A stretch of DNA of 64,000 nt, from the NCBI RefSeq assembly GCF_902459465.1, contig NC_047064.1, positions 6,536,762 through 6,600,761 on the forward strand, written 5' to 3'. Below the pieces are notes generated by a model. It searched no databases. It saw only the letters and a program-made list of their open reading frames with translations, and had not been told where the DNA came from. The stretch comes from Asterias rubens (lineage: Eukaryota; Echinodermata; Asteroidea; Forcipulatida; Asteriidae). This document shows, piece after piece, positions 54,371-64,000 of this stretch. The position numbers were made by a program, and so were the translations under genes. Every line of letters starts with the position of its first letter. Position 1 is the first letter of the stretch.

Positions 54371-56110
54371 TGTAGGCTGATCGGGAAAAAAAGTTTATCA
54401 AAAAATACTCTGAAGTATTTTGATCAGATTGTTTGCTGCTCCAACAACAGATGAATATATGTTGAGATTGTTGAGTGTACTAAGTAAAGGCTTGATTGTT
54501 TTGAGAAAGATATCATCAACTAAAATGACGCGACTTAGTTTGGTGAAAGCAGGAAATATCAATGGCAAATTCAGAAACCCACAGCATGTGGTTTATACTG
54601 ATAACTTCGGATCTCTCACCAACTATCCTTGTCCAGGCGAACAGTAGTGGGGCCAAAGCATAAAACGAATGTGCGGAGTAGTCGAAGGTATTTGAATAAA
54701 ACTGTACAGGGCAACCTTAGACGATTATATTTATAGGAATCCACATCACACACCGTATACAACACTGAACATTTTATTCAAAATTGAAGTTTGGCGGCTA
54801 AATTGCACCAAAGATCCTTTTAGAGTCATGTAATGCTTTCCGCAAGCTTTCAGCATTTCTTGTTAACCTGTAAAGTGCCACCGACTTTCAAGCAAACAAA
54901 AAATCGGGACCTGATTCTCGTTGATCACAAACAATCAACTTCAAAATAAAAGTTTGAAGGTTAATTTGCAGCCAAGATCCTTTCAGAGTCATGTGTGGCT
55001 TTCTGCCAGCTTTCAGCATTTCTTAAGACGCCACCGACTTTGAAGCAAACCAAATATCGGGACCTGAATCTTGTTGATCACAAACAATCTACTCATCATC
55101 ATTCGGCATAGACTTGCGTCTGTGCCCGCTCGTCATCAGGTTGTAATGGGGGCGCACTCCTGGAGTTGCCGCAATCACCTGGTGTCTGTCAACAATCTAC
55201 TGCTGCAGTGAAATACTCTAGATTTGAAAGATCAACGCATTTAATTTCTTGACACACATTCTCGTCAAGAAACCTACAGTTAGACTATTCTTCTAGGTCA
55301 TTCTTTTAAATTCTCAAGAAAAAAGAAAGAAAAAAAGATAGTAACCGGTATACAACTTTTCGTCAAGACCTCCAGAAACTTTAATCCAAATCTTCAGGTC
55401 GGCTCAGAGAAGAAATGACTTCAAATGAGACCTGGAAAGACAGACTCGGCTTCGAGTGCAGAAACTTAATAGACCAACAAAATACAAAGTCGGCTCAGAG
55501 CAGAAATGACGACGTATGAGACCTAGAAAGACCCGGTTGGTTAAGAGGACAAAGAACTTGGATATTTTCTGGGTTAAAAAAGGGTTCTGTCTTTTCTGGG
55601 TCGGCAATCAAAGTGAAAGACGCTAAAAAATGAAAGATCAACGCTTTTAATTTCTTGACACACAATTCTCACCAAGAAACTTTCAGATTAAGAATACTCG
55701 TCAAGGTCGTTCTTATAAATGATCAAGGCAATAAAAGAAAACGGTAACCGTGCACATCGGAATAAAACTAGTCGTCAAGACCTTCAAATTTAAACCGCGA
55801 CCTGAATTGTGTTTACCACAAACAGTCTACTGCAGTGAAAGAATTAAAAATGAATTTCTCAACACATAATATTCTCGTAACGAAACTTGCAAGTTATTCA
55901 ATGTCTTCAAGGTTATAAAACAAAAGCAAAAAAAAACGGAAAAAAAGAGTCGGCTTCGAGCACGGACACTTAATATAAACAAAACTTAGGATTACGTATA
56001 CATTCTGTGCATATAGGAATGTTATTTTTTTGGCAAAACCATCAAATACCGTTTGTGTTTTCCCGTGACTATCTGCACATTTGAGTGAACCGTACCTTAT
56101 TTCTAAAATC
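54371..56110. repeat. Upstream region and spacer, unit IV
   Basis: Nearly the same as 49092-50828, including the 97-bp insertion at 55094-55190 and the GTCGGCTCAGAG modules. No gene. Confidence 0.65.
54728..54735 (-). promoter_or_regulatory. TATA box candidate, unit IV
   Basis: TATAAATA on the minus strand, 358 bp upstream of the ATG at 54370. Confidence 0.55.
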
Positions 56111-56402
56111 TTACATCGCTTGTGTCGTTGCCAATTGCTGAATCGGGTCTATGGCCAAAGAGGGCGCACCAGTAGACTCCACTCCAGGACGCACTCGGTT
56201 TAGACCAAATCGGCTCCGTACAAGTTGCTTGAGCTGTGTACGGAAATGCTCGTACTTGAAGCAATAAACGACTGGATTTACACTCATGTTGCACATGATC
56301 ATACCCATGAGTGCCTGTCCAAGGAGATTAACTGATGAGGAGAGTGGCCGAGCATGCGATAGTCACGTTCAACGCAGTTGCACAGCCGTCATTTGATTCC
56401 AT
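56111..56402 (-). pseudogene. TM1-to-TM7 deletion pseudogene, unit IV
   Basis: Fourth copy of the same deletion derivative, with MESNDGCATALN fused out of frame to TM7 and tail. It is the last one inside the window; the next would start just beyond the right edge. Confidence 0.9.
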
Positions 56403-57187
56403 CGTAAAATTGATTACAAATGAAAATGTAGCGAAATAAATTGTGAAGTTTTTTAGTATGAGTTTTTGCAGCGGATTTTATATTAAAAAAAGGTTAAATT
56501 GGGGTATGTTGAATGAACTCTCAGTGTAACAAATTTGAGGTAAAATTTTCTTATAAATCAATGTGAAATCCGCGGGAAAAAAACGTTTTATTTACTACTT
56601 TCGATCTCAAAAACACCGCTTTGTACACCGAGTGCACCAGTAATGCAACCGAAAGCTAAAATAAACCAGCCTGAGATTTAGAAAGTATTTAAATAAAACT
56701 GTAAAACCTCAGGCAAGGTTGAACGATTGTCTAAGGCTCCAAATAATAAAATGAACGCGCAGTGTTGAATATAGTCATTGCTTTATGAAAAGATTTGTCT
56801 CGAGAACTTAGCAATGAACAATACATTTGAGTTATATATAAATGCACCAAGGTCCTACAAAAGAATGTAATTCCTGTTTAACTTATCAAGAGTCACAGGC
56901 ACTCGAGGTTTAAACACCTACATCGAATTGACAAATTGGTTATCACAAATACTCGCGGGGTTTATCTTTTATATAATTTGAGGGCCAATGCTTTTTACTC
57001 TCCCTAATATAATGTTTCCTGTTCTTAGAGGAAAGCTCCAAAAACCCTTTGGGAGTATGTGTACATCTCGTTAAGTTCCTTCGGGAATAATATGTTACAT
57101 ATTCCTAACGTTTTTGTCAAAAGCCACTTTACCGTCAAACCAAACCTTTACATAAATTTCATAAAACTGGTAGTGAAACTCGAGTTC

Positions 57188-57463
57188 TTAAAGTAACTGG
57201 ACACTTTTGGTAATTACTCAAAATAGTTGTTAGCATACAAACTTACTTGTTTAACGATCAAAGGAGAGCTGTTGATAGTATATAAAACATTCGTTAGAAA
57301 CGGCTCCCTCTGAAGTAACGTAGTCTCGAGAAAGAAGTAATTTTCCACTCAAATAATGTTATGTGAATTTGACTTCGAGACCTCAGAATTAGATTTTAGA
57401 ATTAGGCATTAGTAGACAGCACACAACTTCGTTAGACAAGGTTGTTTTTTCTTCGAGTTTTAT
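57188..57463 (+). mobile_element. MITE family R1, truncated, unit IV
   Basis: TTAAAGTAACTGGACACTTT start and the same truncated right side as in units I-III. Confidence 0.85.
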
Positions 57464-57619
57464 CATTCTTTTGAATCCTCAAGGTAACAAAAAAATCGGT
57501 ATTAAACTAATTGTCAAAACCTACAACAATTTGTGTTTTATACAAATCTTCAAGTCGGCTCAGAGAAGAAAGGACTTAGTAAGACCCGGATAGACAGAGT
57601 CGGCCTATAGCACAGAGAC

Positions 57620-57948
57620 TTAAAGCCATTGGACACTTTCGGAACAGAACCAAAACAAAGTTCACAGATTTACAAATAACTTACAGGGTTTACAAAAGGT
57701 AATGGTGAAAGACTTCTGTTGAAATGGAATGCTTTACTTTTTGAGAAAACATTAAAACAATATCAATTCTCGAAATTACGGATGACACGGCGAAACGTGC
57801 GGAAACAAGGGTGGGTTTTCCCCGTTATTTTCTCCCGACTCCGATGACCGATTGAGCCTAAATTATCACAGGTTTGTTATTTTATATATAAAATGTGATA
57901 CACGAAGTGTGGGCCTTGGACAATCGTGTAAATGTCCAATGGCTTTAA
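57620..57948. mobile_element. MITE family R3, unit IV
   Basis: TTAAAGCCATTGGACACTTT to AAATGTCCAATGGCTTTAA. Confidence 0.88.
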
Positions 57949-58661
57949 TCAACCAAAAAAAATACCAAGTCGGCTCATCAGAGCAGAAATTACCTTTAAG
58001 ACATAGAACGAACCGGTTGGCTAGAAGCACAATGGATATTTTTGTGGTCTAAGTTCTGTCTTCATGGGCAATCAATGTGGAAGATGCTAACATTGAAAGA
58101 TCAACGCTTTTAGTTTCTTGACACGCAATTCTCACCAAGAAACTTTCAGATTAAGAATACTCGTCAAGGTCGTTCTTATAAATGATCAAGGCAACAAAGG
58201 AAAACAGTAACCGTGCACATCGGTATAAAACTAGTCGTCAAGACCTTCAAATTTAAACCGCGACCTGAATTGTGTTTACCACAAACAATCTACTGCAACG
58301 AAAGACTTAACAATGAATTTCTTAACACATAATATTCTCGTAACGAAACTTGCAAATTATTCATAGTCCTCAAGGTAACAAAACAAAAACAGTAAACCGT
58401 GCACATCGGAATACAACTTTTCATTTAGACTTTCAAAATGTTTTGTGTGCTATCCAAATCTTCAAATCGGCTCAGAAAAGAAAAGACCGGAAAAAGGGAG
58501 TCGGCTTCGAGCATGGACACTTAATAATAAAACAAAACTTAGGATTACGTACATTCTGTGCATATAGGAAGATTATTTTTTGGCAAAACCATCGAATATC
58601 GTTTGTGTTTTCTCGTGAATTATTTGCATATTTGAGTGATTCGTACCTTATTTCTTAGTTC

Positions 58662-59657
58662 TTACATCGCCTGTGTAATTGCCGATTGCTGTATCGGGTC
58701 TATGGCCAAAGAGGGCGCATCGTTAGACTCCACTCCAGGACGCACTCGGCTTCGACCAAATCGGCCCCGTACAAGTTGCTTAAGCTGTGTACGGAAATGC
58801 TCGTACTTGAAGCAATAAACGACAGGGTTCACGCTCATGTTGCACATGATCAAACCCGTGAAAGCCAGACTGATTGAAGTGAATGACCTTGTTCTTCTTG
58901 TGACGACACCAATGGTTAGGAGAAATCGCAAAGTCTGCGTCGGGGTCCAGCAAATGAAGAACATGCAACCAGCGATCAGCATCGTCATGATGACGTTTCT
59001 CTTAGCCTTACTGAAGACACCATCTTGCTGATTGGCGTTAGCAATGTCAAGTTTGTGTCGAAGAACGAGGAGTATTCTAACGTACGAAAACGATATAAGG
59101 ATGACTGGAACGATATACTCGACGAAAACAGTTACACAAAACACAATATTCAATGCAGTGGGACTAATGGAACGATTAAAGCCGCACCGATTCCCATTGA
59201 CTTTGTAGAGGAAAATATACATGACAGCATATATGAACCCGATGATCCAAGCAACACACATTGAAACGTTGATCTTAAAGAGTGAGCAGTAGTTGCGGTG
59301 TTTGACCGGATAGCACGTGGCAAGAAAACGCTCCAGCGATATCACCACCAGATTGTACGTGGATGCTACGCTTACACCCCAAACAAAGAAGTTTGAGAAA
59401 ATCAACCTGCAGAGAATCCAACCAGAGAAATGTATCTCTACATTCTCCAGAAGCGAACTTTGAATGATCCCAGTCATGAGGAGAAACACCAAACCAGAGA
59501 TGAAGTCGATGATGGATTGGTGACGGATAAGTCGGTTAGTGAAGGAGCTGAACTGTTTACGCCTGACCGTCATGACGAAAATCACCAAACCGTTTCCGAG
59601 GATAGCCAAAAATGCCATGATCATATTTAACACAAAAGCCAAACCTTCACTTGCCAT
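58662..59657 (-). CDS. Intact GPCR of the array, unit V
   Basis: 331 residues, differing from the 48096 and 53375 proteins only at residue 194 (R, not T) and 292 (L, not F). R194 and L292 agree with the older receptors, so this pair keeps the ancestral state. Every receptor landmark is present: D51, C83/C158, E109-R110-F, W137, N161 sequon, CWTP 236-239, NPVVY 277-281. Same promoter-proximal sequence as its neighbours. Confidence 0.95.
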   Translation of the reverse strand: MASEGLAFVLNMIMAFLAILGNGLVIFVMTVRRKQFSSFTNRLIRHQSIIDFISGLVFLLMTGIIQSSLLENVEIHFSGWILCRLIFSNFFVWGVSVASTYNLVVISLERFLATCYPVKHRNYCSLFKINVSMCVAWIIGFIYAVMYIFLYKVNGNRCGFNRSISPTALNIVFCVTVFVEYIVPVILISFSYVRILLVLRHKLDIANANQQDGVFSKAKRNVIMTMLIAGCMFFICWTPTQTLRFLLTIGVVTRRTRSFTSISLAFTGLIMCNMSVNPVVYCFKYEHFRTQLKQLVRGRFGRSRVRPGVESNDAPSLAIDPIQQSAITQAM

Positions 59658-61377
59658 TGTAGGCTGATCGGGAAAAAAAGTTTATCAAAAAATACTCTGA
59701 AGTATTTTGATCAGATTGTTTGCTGCTCCAACAACAGATGAATATATGTTGAGATTGTTGAGTGTACTAAGTAAAGGCTTGATTGTTTTGAGAAAGATAT
59801 CATCAACTAAAATGACGCGACTTAGTTTGGTGAAAGCAGGAAATATCAATGGCAAATTCAGAAACCCACAGCATGTGGTTTATACTGATAACTTCGGATC
59901 TCTCACCAACTATCCTTGTCCAGGCGAACAGTAGTGGGGCCAAAGCATAAAACGAATGTGCGGAGTAGTCGAAGGTATTTGAATAAAACTGTACAGGGCA
60001 ACCTTAGACGATTATATTTATAGGAATCCACATCACACACCGTATACAACACTGAACATTTTATTCAAAATTGAAGTTTGGCGGCTAAATTGCACCAAAG
60101 ATCCTTTTAGAGTCATGTAATGCTTTCCGCAAGCTTTCAGCATTTCTTGTTAACCTGTAAAGTGCCACCGACTTTCAAGCAAACAAAAAATCGGGACCTG
60201 ATTCTCGTTGATCACAAACAATCAACTTCAAAATAAAAGTTTGAAGGTTAATTTGCAGCCAAGATCCTTTCAGAGTCATGTGTGGCTTTCTGCCAGCTTT
60301 CAGCATTTCTTAAGACGCCACCGACTTTGAAGCAAACCAAATATCGGGACCTGAATCTTGTTGATCACAAACAATCTACTCATCATCATTCGGCATAGAC
60401 TTGCGTCTGTGCCCGCTCGTCATCAGGTTGTAATGGGGGCGCACTCCTGGAGTTGCCGCAATCACCTGGTGTCTGTCAACAATCTACTGCTGCAGTGAAA
60501 TACTCTAGATTTGAAAGATCAACGCATTTAATTTCTTGACACACATTCTCGTCAAGAAACCTACAGTTAGACTATTCTTCTAGGTCATTCTTTTAAATTC
60601 TCAAGAAAAAAGAAAGAAAAAAAGATAGTAACCGGTATACAACTTTTCGTCAAGACCTCCAGAAACTTTAATCCAAATTTTCAGGTCGGCTCAGAGAAGA
60701 AATGACTTCAAATGAGACCTGGAAAGACAGACTCGGCTTCGAGTGCAGAAACTTAATAGACCAACAAAATACAAAGTCGGCTCAGAGCAGAAATGACGAC
60801 GTATGAGACCTAGAAAGACCCGGTTGGTTAAGAGGACAAAGAACTTGGATATTTTCTGGGTTAAAAAAGGGTTCTGTCTTTTCTGGGTCGGCAATCAAAG
60901 TGAAAGACGCTAAAAAATGAAAGATCAACGCTTTTAATTTCTTGACACACAATTCTCACCAAGAAACTTTCAGATTAAGAATACTCGTCAAGGTCGTTCT
61001 TATAAATGATCAAGGCAATAAAAGAAAACGGTAACCGTGCACATCGGAATAAAACTAGTCGTCAAGACCTTCAAATTTAAACCGCGACCTGAATTGTGTT
61101 TACCACAAACAGTCTACTGCAGTGAAAGAATTAAAAATGAATTTCTCAACACATAATATTCTCGTAACGAAACTTGCAAGTTATTCAATGTCTTCAAGGT
61201 TATAAAACAAAAGCAAAAAAAAACGGAAAAAAATAAAATAATAAAAAAAAAAACTTAGGATTACGTACATTCTGTGCATATAGGAAGATTATTTTTTGGC
61301 AAAACCATCGAATATCGTTTGTGTTTTCTCGTGAATTATTTGCATATTTGAGTGATTCGTACCTTATTTCTTAGTTC
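59658..61377. repeat. Upstream region and short spacer, unit V
   Basis: Follows 54371-56000 closely (97-bp insertion at 60381-60477). At about 61228-61255 an A-rich junction (GGAAAAAAATAAAATAATAA) then connects straight to the 3' flank of the next full receptor. The pseudogene and the R1/R3 spacer, about 2.57 kb, are missing. Confidence 0.75.
60015..60022 (-). promoter_or_regulatory. TATA box candidate, unit V
   Basis: TATAAATA on the minus strand, 358 bp upstream of the ATG at 59657. Confidence 0.55.
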
Positions 61378-62373
61378 TTACATCGCCTGTGTAATTGCCG
61401 ATTGCTGTATCGGGTCTATGGCCAAAGAGGGCGCATCGTTAGACTCCACTCCAGGACGCACTCGGCTTCGACCAAATCGGCCCCGTACAAGTTGCTTAAG
61501 CTGTGTACGGAAATGCTCGTACTTGAAGCAATAAACGACAGGGTTCACGCTCATGTTGCACATGATCAAACCCGTGAAAGCCAGACTGATTGAAGTGAAT
61601 GACCTTGTTCTTCTTGTGACGACACCAATGGTTAGGAGAAATCGCAAAGTCTGCGTCGGGGTCCAGCAAATGAAGAACATGCAACCAGCGATCAGCATCG
61701 TCATGATGACGTTTCTCTTAGCCTTACTGAAGACACCATCTTGCTGATTGGCGTTAGCAATGTCAAGTTTGTGTCGAAGAACGAGGAGTATTCTAACGTA
61801 CGAAAACGATATAAGGATGACTGGAACGATATACTCGACGAAAACAGTTACACAAAACACAATATTCAATGCAGTGGGACTAATGGAACGATTAAAGCCG
61901 CACCGATTCCCATTGACTTTGTAGAGGAAAATATACATGACAGCATATATGAACCCGATGATCCAAGCAACACACATTGAAACGTTGATCTTAAAGAGTG
62001 AGCAGTAGTTGCGGTGTTTGACCGGATAGCACGTGGCAAGAAAACGCTCCAGCGATATCACCACCAGATTGTACGTGGATGCTACGCTTACACCCCAAAC
62101 AAAGAAGTTTGAGAAAATCAACCTGCAGAGAATCCAACCAGAGAAATGTATCTCTACATTCTCCAGAAGCGAACTTTGAATGATCCCAGTCATGAGGAGA
62201 AACACCAAACCAGAGATGAAGTCGATGATGGATTGGTGACGGATAAGTCGGTTAGTGAAGGAGCTGAACTGTTTACGCCTGACCGTCATGACGAAAATCA
62301 CCAAACCGTTTCCGAGGATAGCCAAAAATGCCATGATCATATTTAACACAAAAGCCAAACCTTCACTTGCCAT
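61378..62373 (-). CDS. Intact GPCR of the array, unit VI
   Basis: The predicted protein matches the 58662 copy at all 331 residues (R194, L292). Complete set of class A landmarks. It stands only 1.7 kb from its neighbour because of the deletion in unit V. Confidence 0.95.
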   Translation of the reverse strand: MASEGLAFVLNMIMAFLAILGNGLVIFVMTVRRKQFSSFTNRLIRHQSIIDFISGLVFLLMTGIIQSSLLENVEIHFSGWILCRLIFSNFFVWGVSVASTYNLVVISLERFLATCYPVKHRNYCSLFKINVSMCVAWIIGFIYAVMYIFLYKVNGNRCGFNRSISPTALNIVFCVTVFVEYIVPVILISFSYVRILLVLRHKLDIANANQQDGVFSKAKRNVIMTMLIAGCMFFICWTPTQTLRFLLTIGVVTRRTRSFTSISLAFTGLIMCNMSVNPVVYCFKYEHFRTQLKQLVRGRFGRSRVRPGVESNDAPSLAIDPIQQSAITQAM

Positions 62374-64000
62374 TGTAGGCTGATCGGGAAAAAAAGTTTA
62401 TCAAAAAATACTCTGAAGTATTTTGATCAGATTGTTTGCTGCTCCAACAACAGATGAATATATGTTGAGATTGTTGAGTGTACTAAGTAAAGGCTTGATT
62501 GTTTTGAGAAAGATATCATCAACTAAAATGACGCGACTTAGTTTGGTGAAAGCAGGAAATATCAATGGCAAATTCAGAAACCCACAGCATGTGGTTTATA
62601 CTGATAACTTCGGATCTCTCACCAACTATCCTTGTCCAGGCGAACAGTAGTGGGGCCAAAGCATAAAACGAATGTGCGGAGTAGTCGAAGGTATTTGAAT
62701 AAAACTGTACAGGGCAACCTTAGACGATTATATTTATAGGAATCCACATCACACACCGTATACAACACTGAACATTTTATTCAAAATTGAAGTTTGGCGG
62801 CTAAATTGCACCAAAGATCCTTTTAGAGTCATGTAATGCTTTCCGCAAGCTTTCAGCATTTCTTGTTAACCTGTAAAGTGCCACCGACTTTCAAGCAAAC
62901 AAAAAATCGGGACCTGATTCTCGTTGATCACAAACAATCAACTTCAAAATAAAAGTTTGAAGGTTAATTTGCAGCCAAGATCCTTTCAGAGTCATGTGTG
63001 GCTTTCTGCCAGCTTTCAGCATTTCTTAAGACGCCACCGACTTTGAAGCAAACCAAATATCGGGACCTGAATCTTGTTGATCACAAACAATCTACTCATC
63101 ATCATTCGGCATAGACTTGCGTCTGTGCCCGCTCGTCATCAGGTTGTAATGGGGGCGCACTCCTGGAGTTGCCGCAATCACCTGGTGTCTGTCAACAATC
63201 TACTGCTGCAGTGAAATACTCTAGATTTGAAAGATCAACGCATTTAATTTCTTGACACACATTCTCGTCAAGAAACCTACAGTTAGACTATTCTTCTAGG
63301 TCATTCTTTTAAATTCTCAAGAAAAAAGAAAGAAAAAAAGATAGTAACCGGTATACAACTTTTCGTCAAGACCTCCAGAAACTTTAATCCAAATTTTCAG
63401 GTCGGCTCAGAGAAGAAATGACTTCAAATGAGACCTGGAAAGACAGACTCGGCTTCGAGTGCAGAAACTTAATAGACCAACAAAATACAAAGTCGGCTCA
63501 GAGCAGAAATGACGACGTATGAGACCTAGAAAGACCCGGTTGGTTAAGAGGACAAAGAACTTGGATATTTTCTGGGTTAAAAAAGGGTTCTGTCTTTTCT
63601 GGGTCGGCAATCAAAGTGAAAGACGCTAAAAAATGAAAGATCAACGCTTTTAATTTCTTGACACACAATTCTCACCAAGAAACTTTCAGATTAAGAATAC
63701 TCGTCAAGGTCGTTCTTATAAATGATCAAGGCAATAAAAGAAAACGGTAACCGTGCACATCGGAATAAAACTAGTCGTCAAGACCTTCAAATTTAAACCG
63801 CGACCTGAATTGTGTTTACCACAAACAGTCTACTGCAGTGAAAGAATTAAAAATGAATTTCTCAACACATAATATTCTCGTAACGAAACTTGCAAGTTAT
63901 TCAATGTCTTCAAGGTTATAAAACAAAAGCAAAAAAAAACGGAAAAAAAGAGTCGGCTTCGAGCACGGACACTTAATATAAACAAAACTTAGGATTACGT
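62374..64000. repeat. Upstream region and spacer, unit VI, cut by window edge
   Basis: Same as 54371-56000 (97-bp insertion at 63097-63193). The last 60 bp (AGAGTCGGCTTCGAGCACGG, AATATAAACAAAACTTAGGA) match the flank of the deletion pseudogenes rather than that of the full receptors, so another pseudogene is expected just outside the window. Confidence 0.7.
62731..62738 (-). promoter_or_regulatory. TATA box candidate, unit VI
   Basis: TATAAATA on the minus strand, 358 bp upstream of the ATG at 62373. Confidence 0.55.

Larger units (their letters stand above)
56403..58661. repeat. Spacer, unit IV to V
   Basis: Same order as 51121-53374, with R1 at 57188-57463 and R3 at 57620-57948. No gene. 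Confidence 0.65.
36905..64000. repeat. Tandem segmental duplication carrying receptor genes
   Basis: Receptor start-to-start distances are 5279 bp (48096 to 53375), 5287 bp (53375 to 58662) and 2716 bp (58662 to 61378). Pseudogene distances are 5807, 5282 and 5282 bp. Units I and II are older and differ by indels. Units III-VI are near-identical in coding and non-coding DNA. All receptors point left. Repeated unequal crossing-over between units is the simplest cause. Confidence 0.93.

Overview
The window reads as animal nuclear DNA: AT-rich, sparse in long ORFs, dense in short inverted-repeat transposons, tRNA-derived SINE heads and retroelement debris, with intronless rhodopsin-family GPCR genes as the only clear protein-coding genes. 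The receptor style (tandem single-exon lineage-specific expansion, ERF in place of DRY, CWTP, NPxxY) and the interspersed repeats point to an echinoderm, most likely a sea star. That assignment rests on recollection of similar repeats and was not searched.

Layout. 1-6.7 kb: no recognised gene, two fold-back elements of one family, other hairpin elements. 6.9-13.2 kb: one intact receptor (6917-7921) and two decayed receptors (11773-12154, 12164-13147), all on the minus strand. 13.2-18.2 kb: SINEs, a LINE reverse-transcriptase tail and several inverted-repeat elements. 18.3-20.3 kb: a receptor fragment and an intact receptor (18959-19957) whose conserved TM6 tryptophan is cysteine. 20.3-36.9 kb: receptor fragments (24.4-25.0, 30.3-30.9, 33.7 kb) interrupted by a degenerate tyrosine-recombinase (Ngaro/DIRS-like) retrotransposon (about 25.25-29.1 kb), with three copies or part-copies of an upstream module that is also found behind the 6.9-kb receptor.

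36.9-64 kb: a young tandem segmental duplication. The unit is a full receptor, about 1.7 kb of spacer, a short TM1-to-TM7 deletion pseudogene and about 2.2 kb of spacer (about 5.28 kb in all). The receptors at 48096, 53375, 58662 and 61378 encode two pairs of identical proteins. The one at 37023 is more divergent and mosaic, and the one at 42999 is frameshifted. One unit is only 2.7 kb, with the pseudogene part removed, and the array runs off the right edge.

Function. All receptors share one orientation, a seven-residue extracellular N-terminus and a conserved cytoplasmic face, with most variation in the extracellular loops and outer helix ends. This fits a birth-and-death family of candidate chemosensory receptors. 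Ligand and expression cannot be read from sequence. No rRNA, functional tRNA, CRISPR array or operon is seen.
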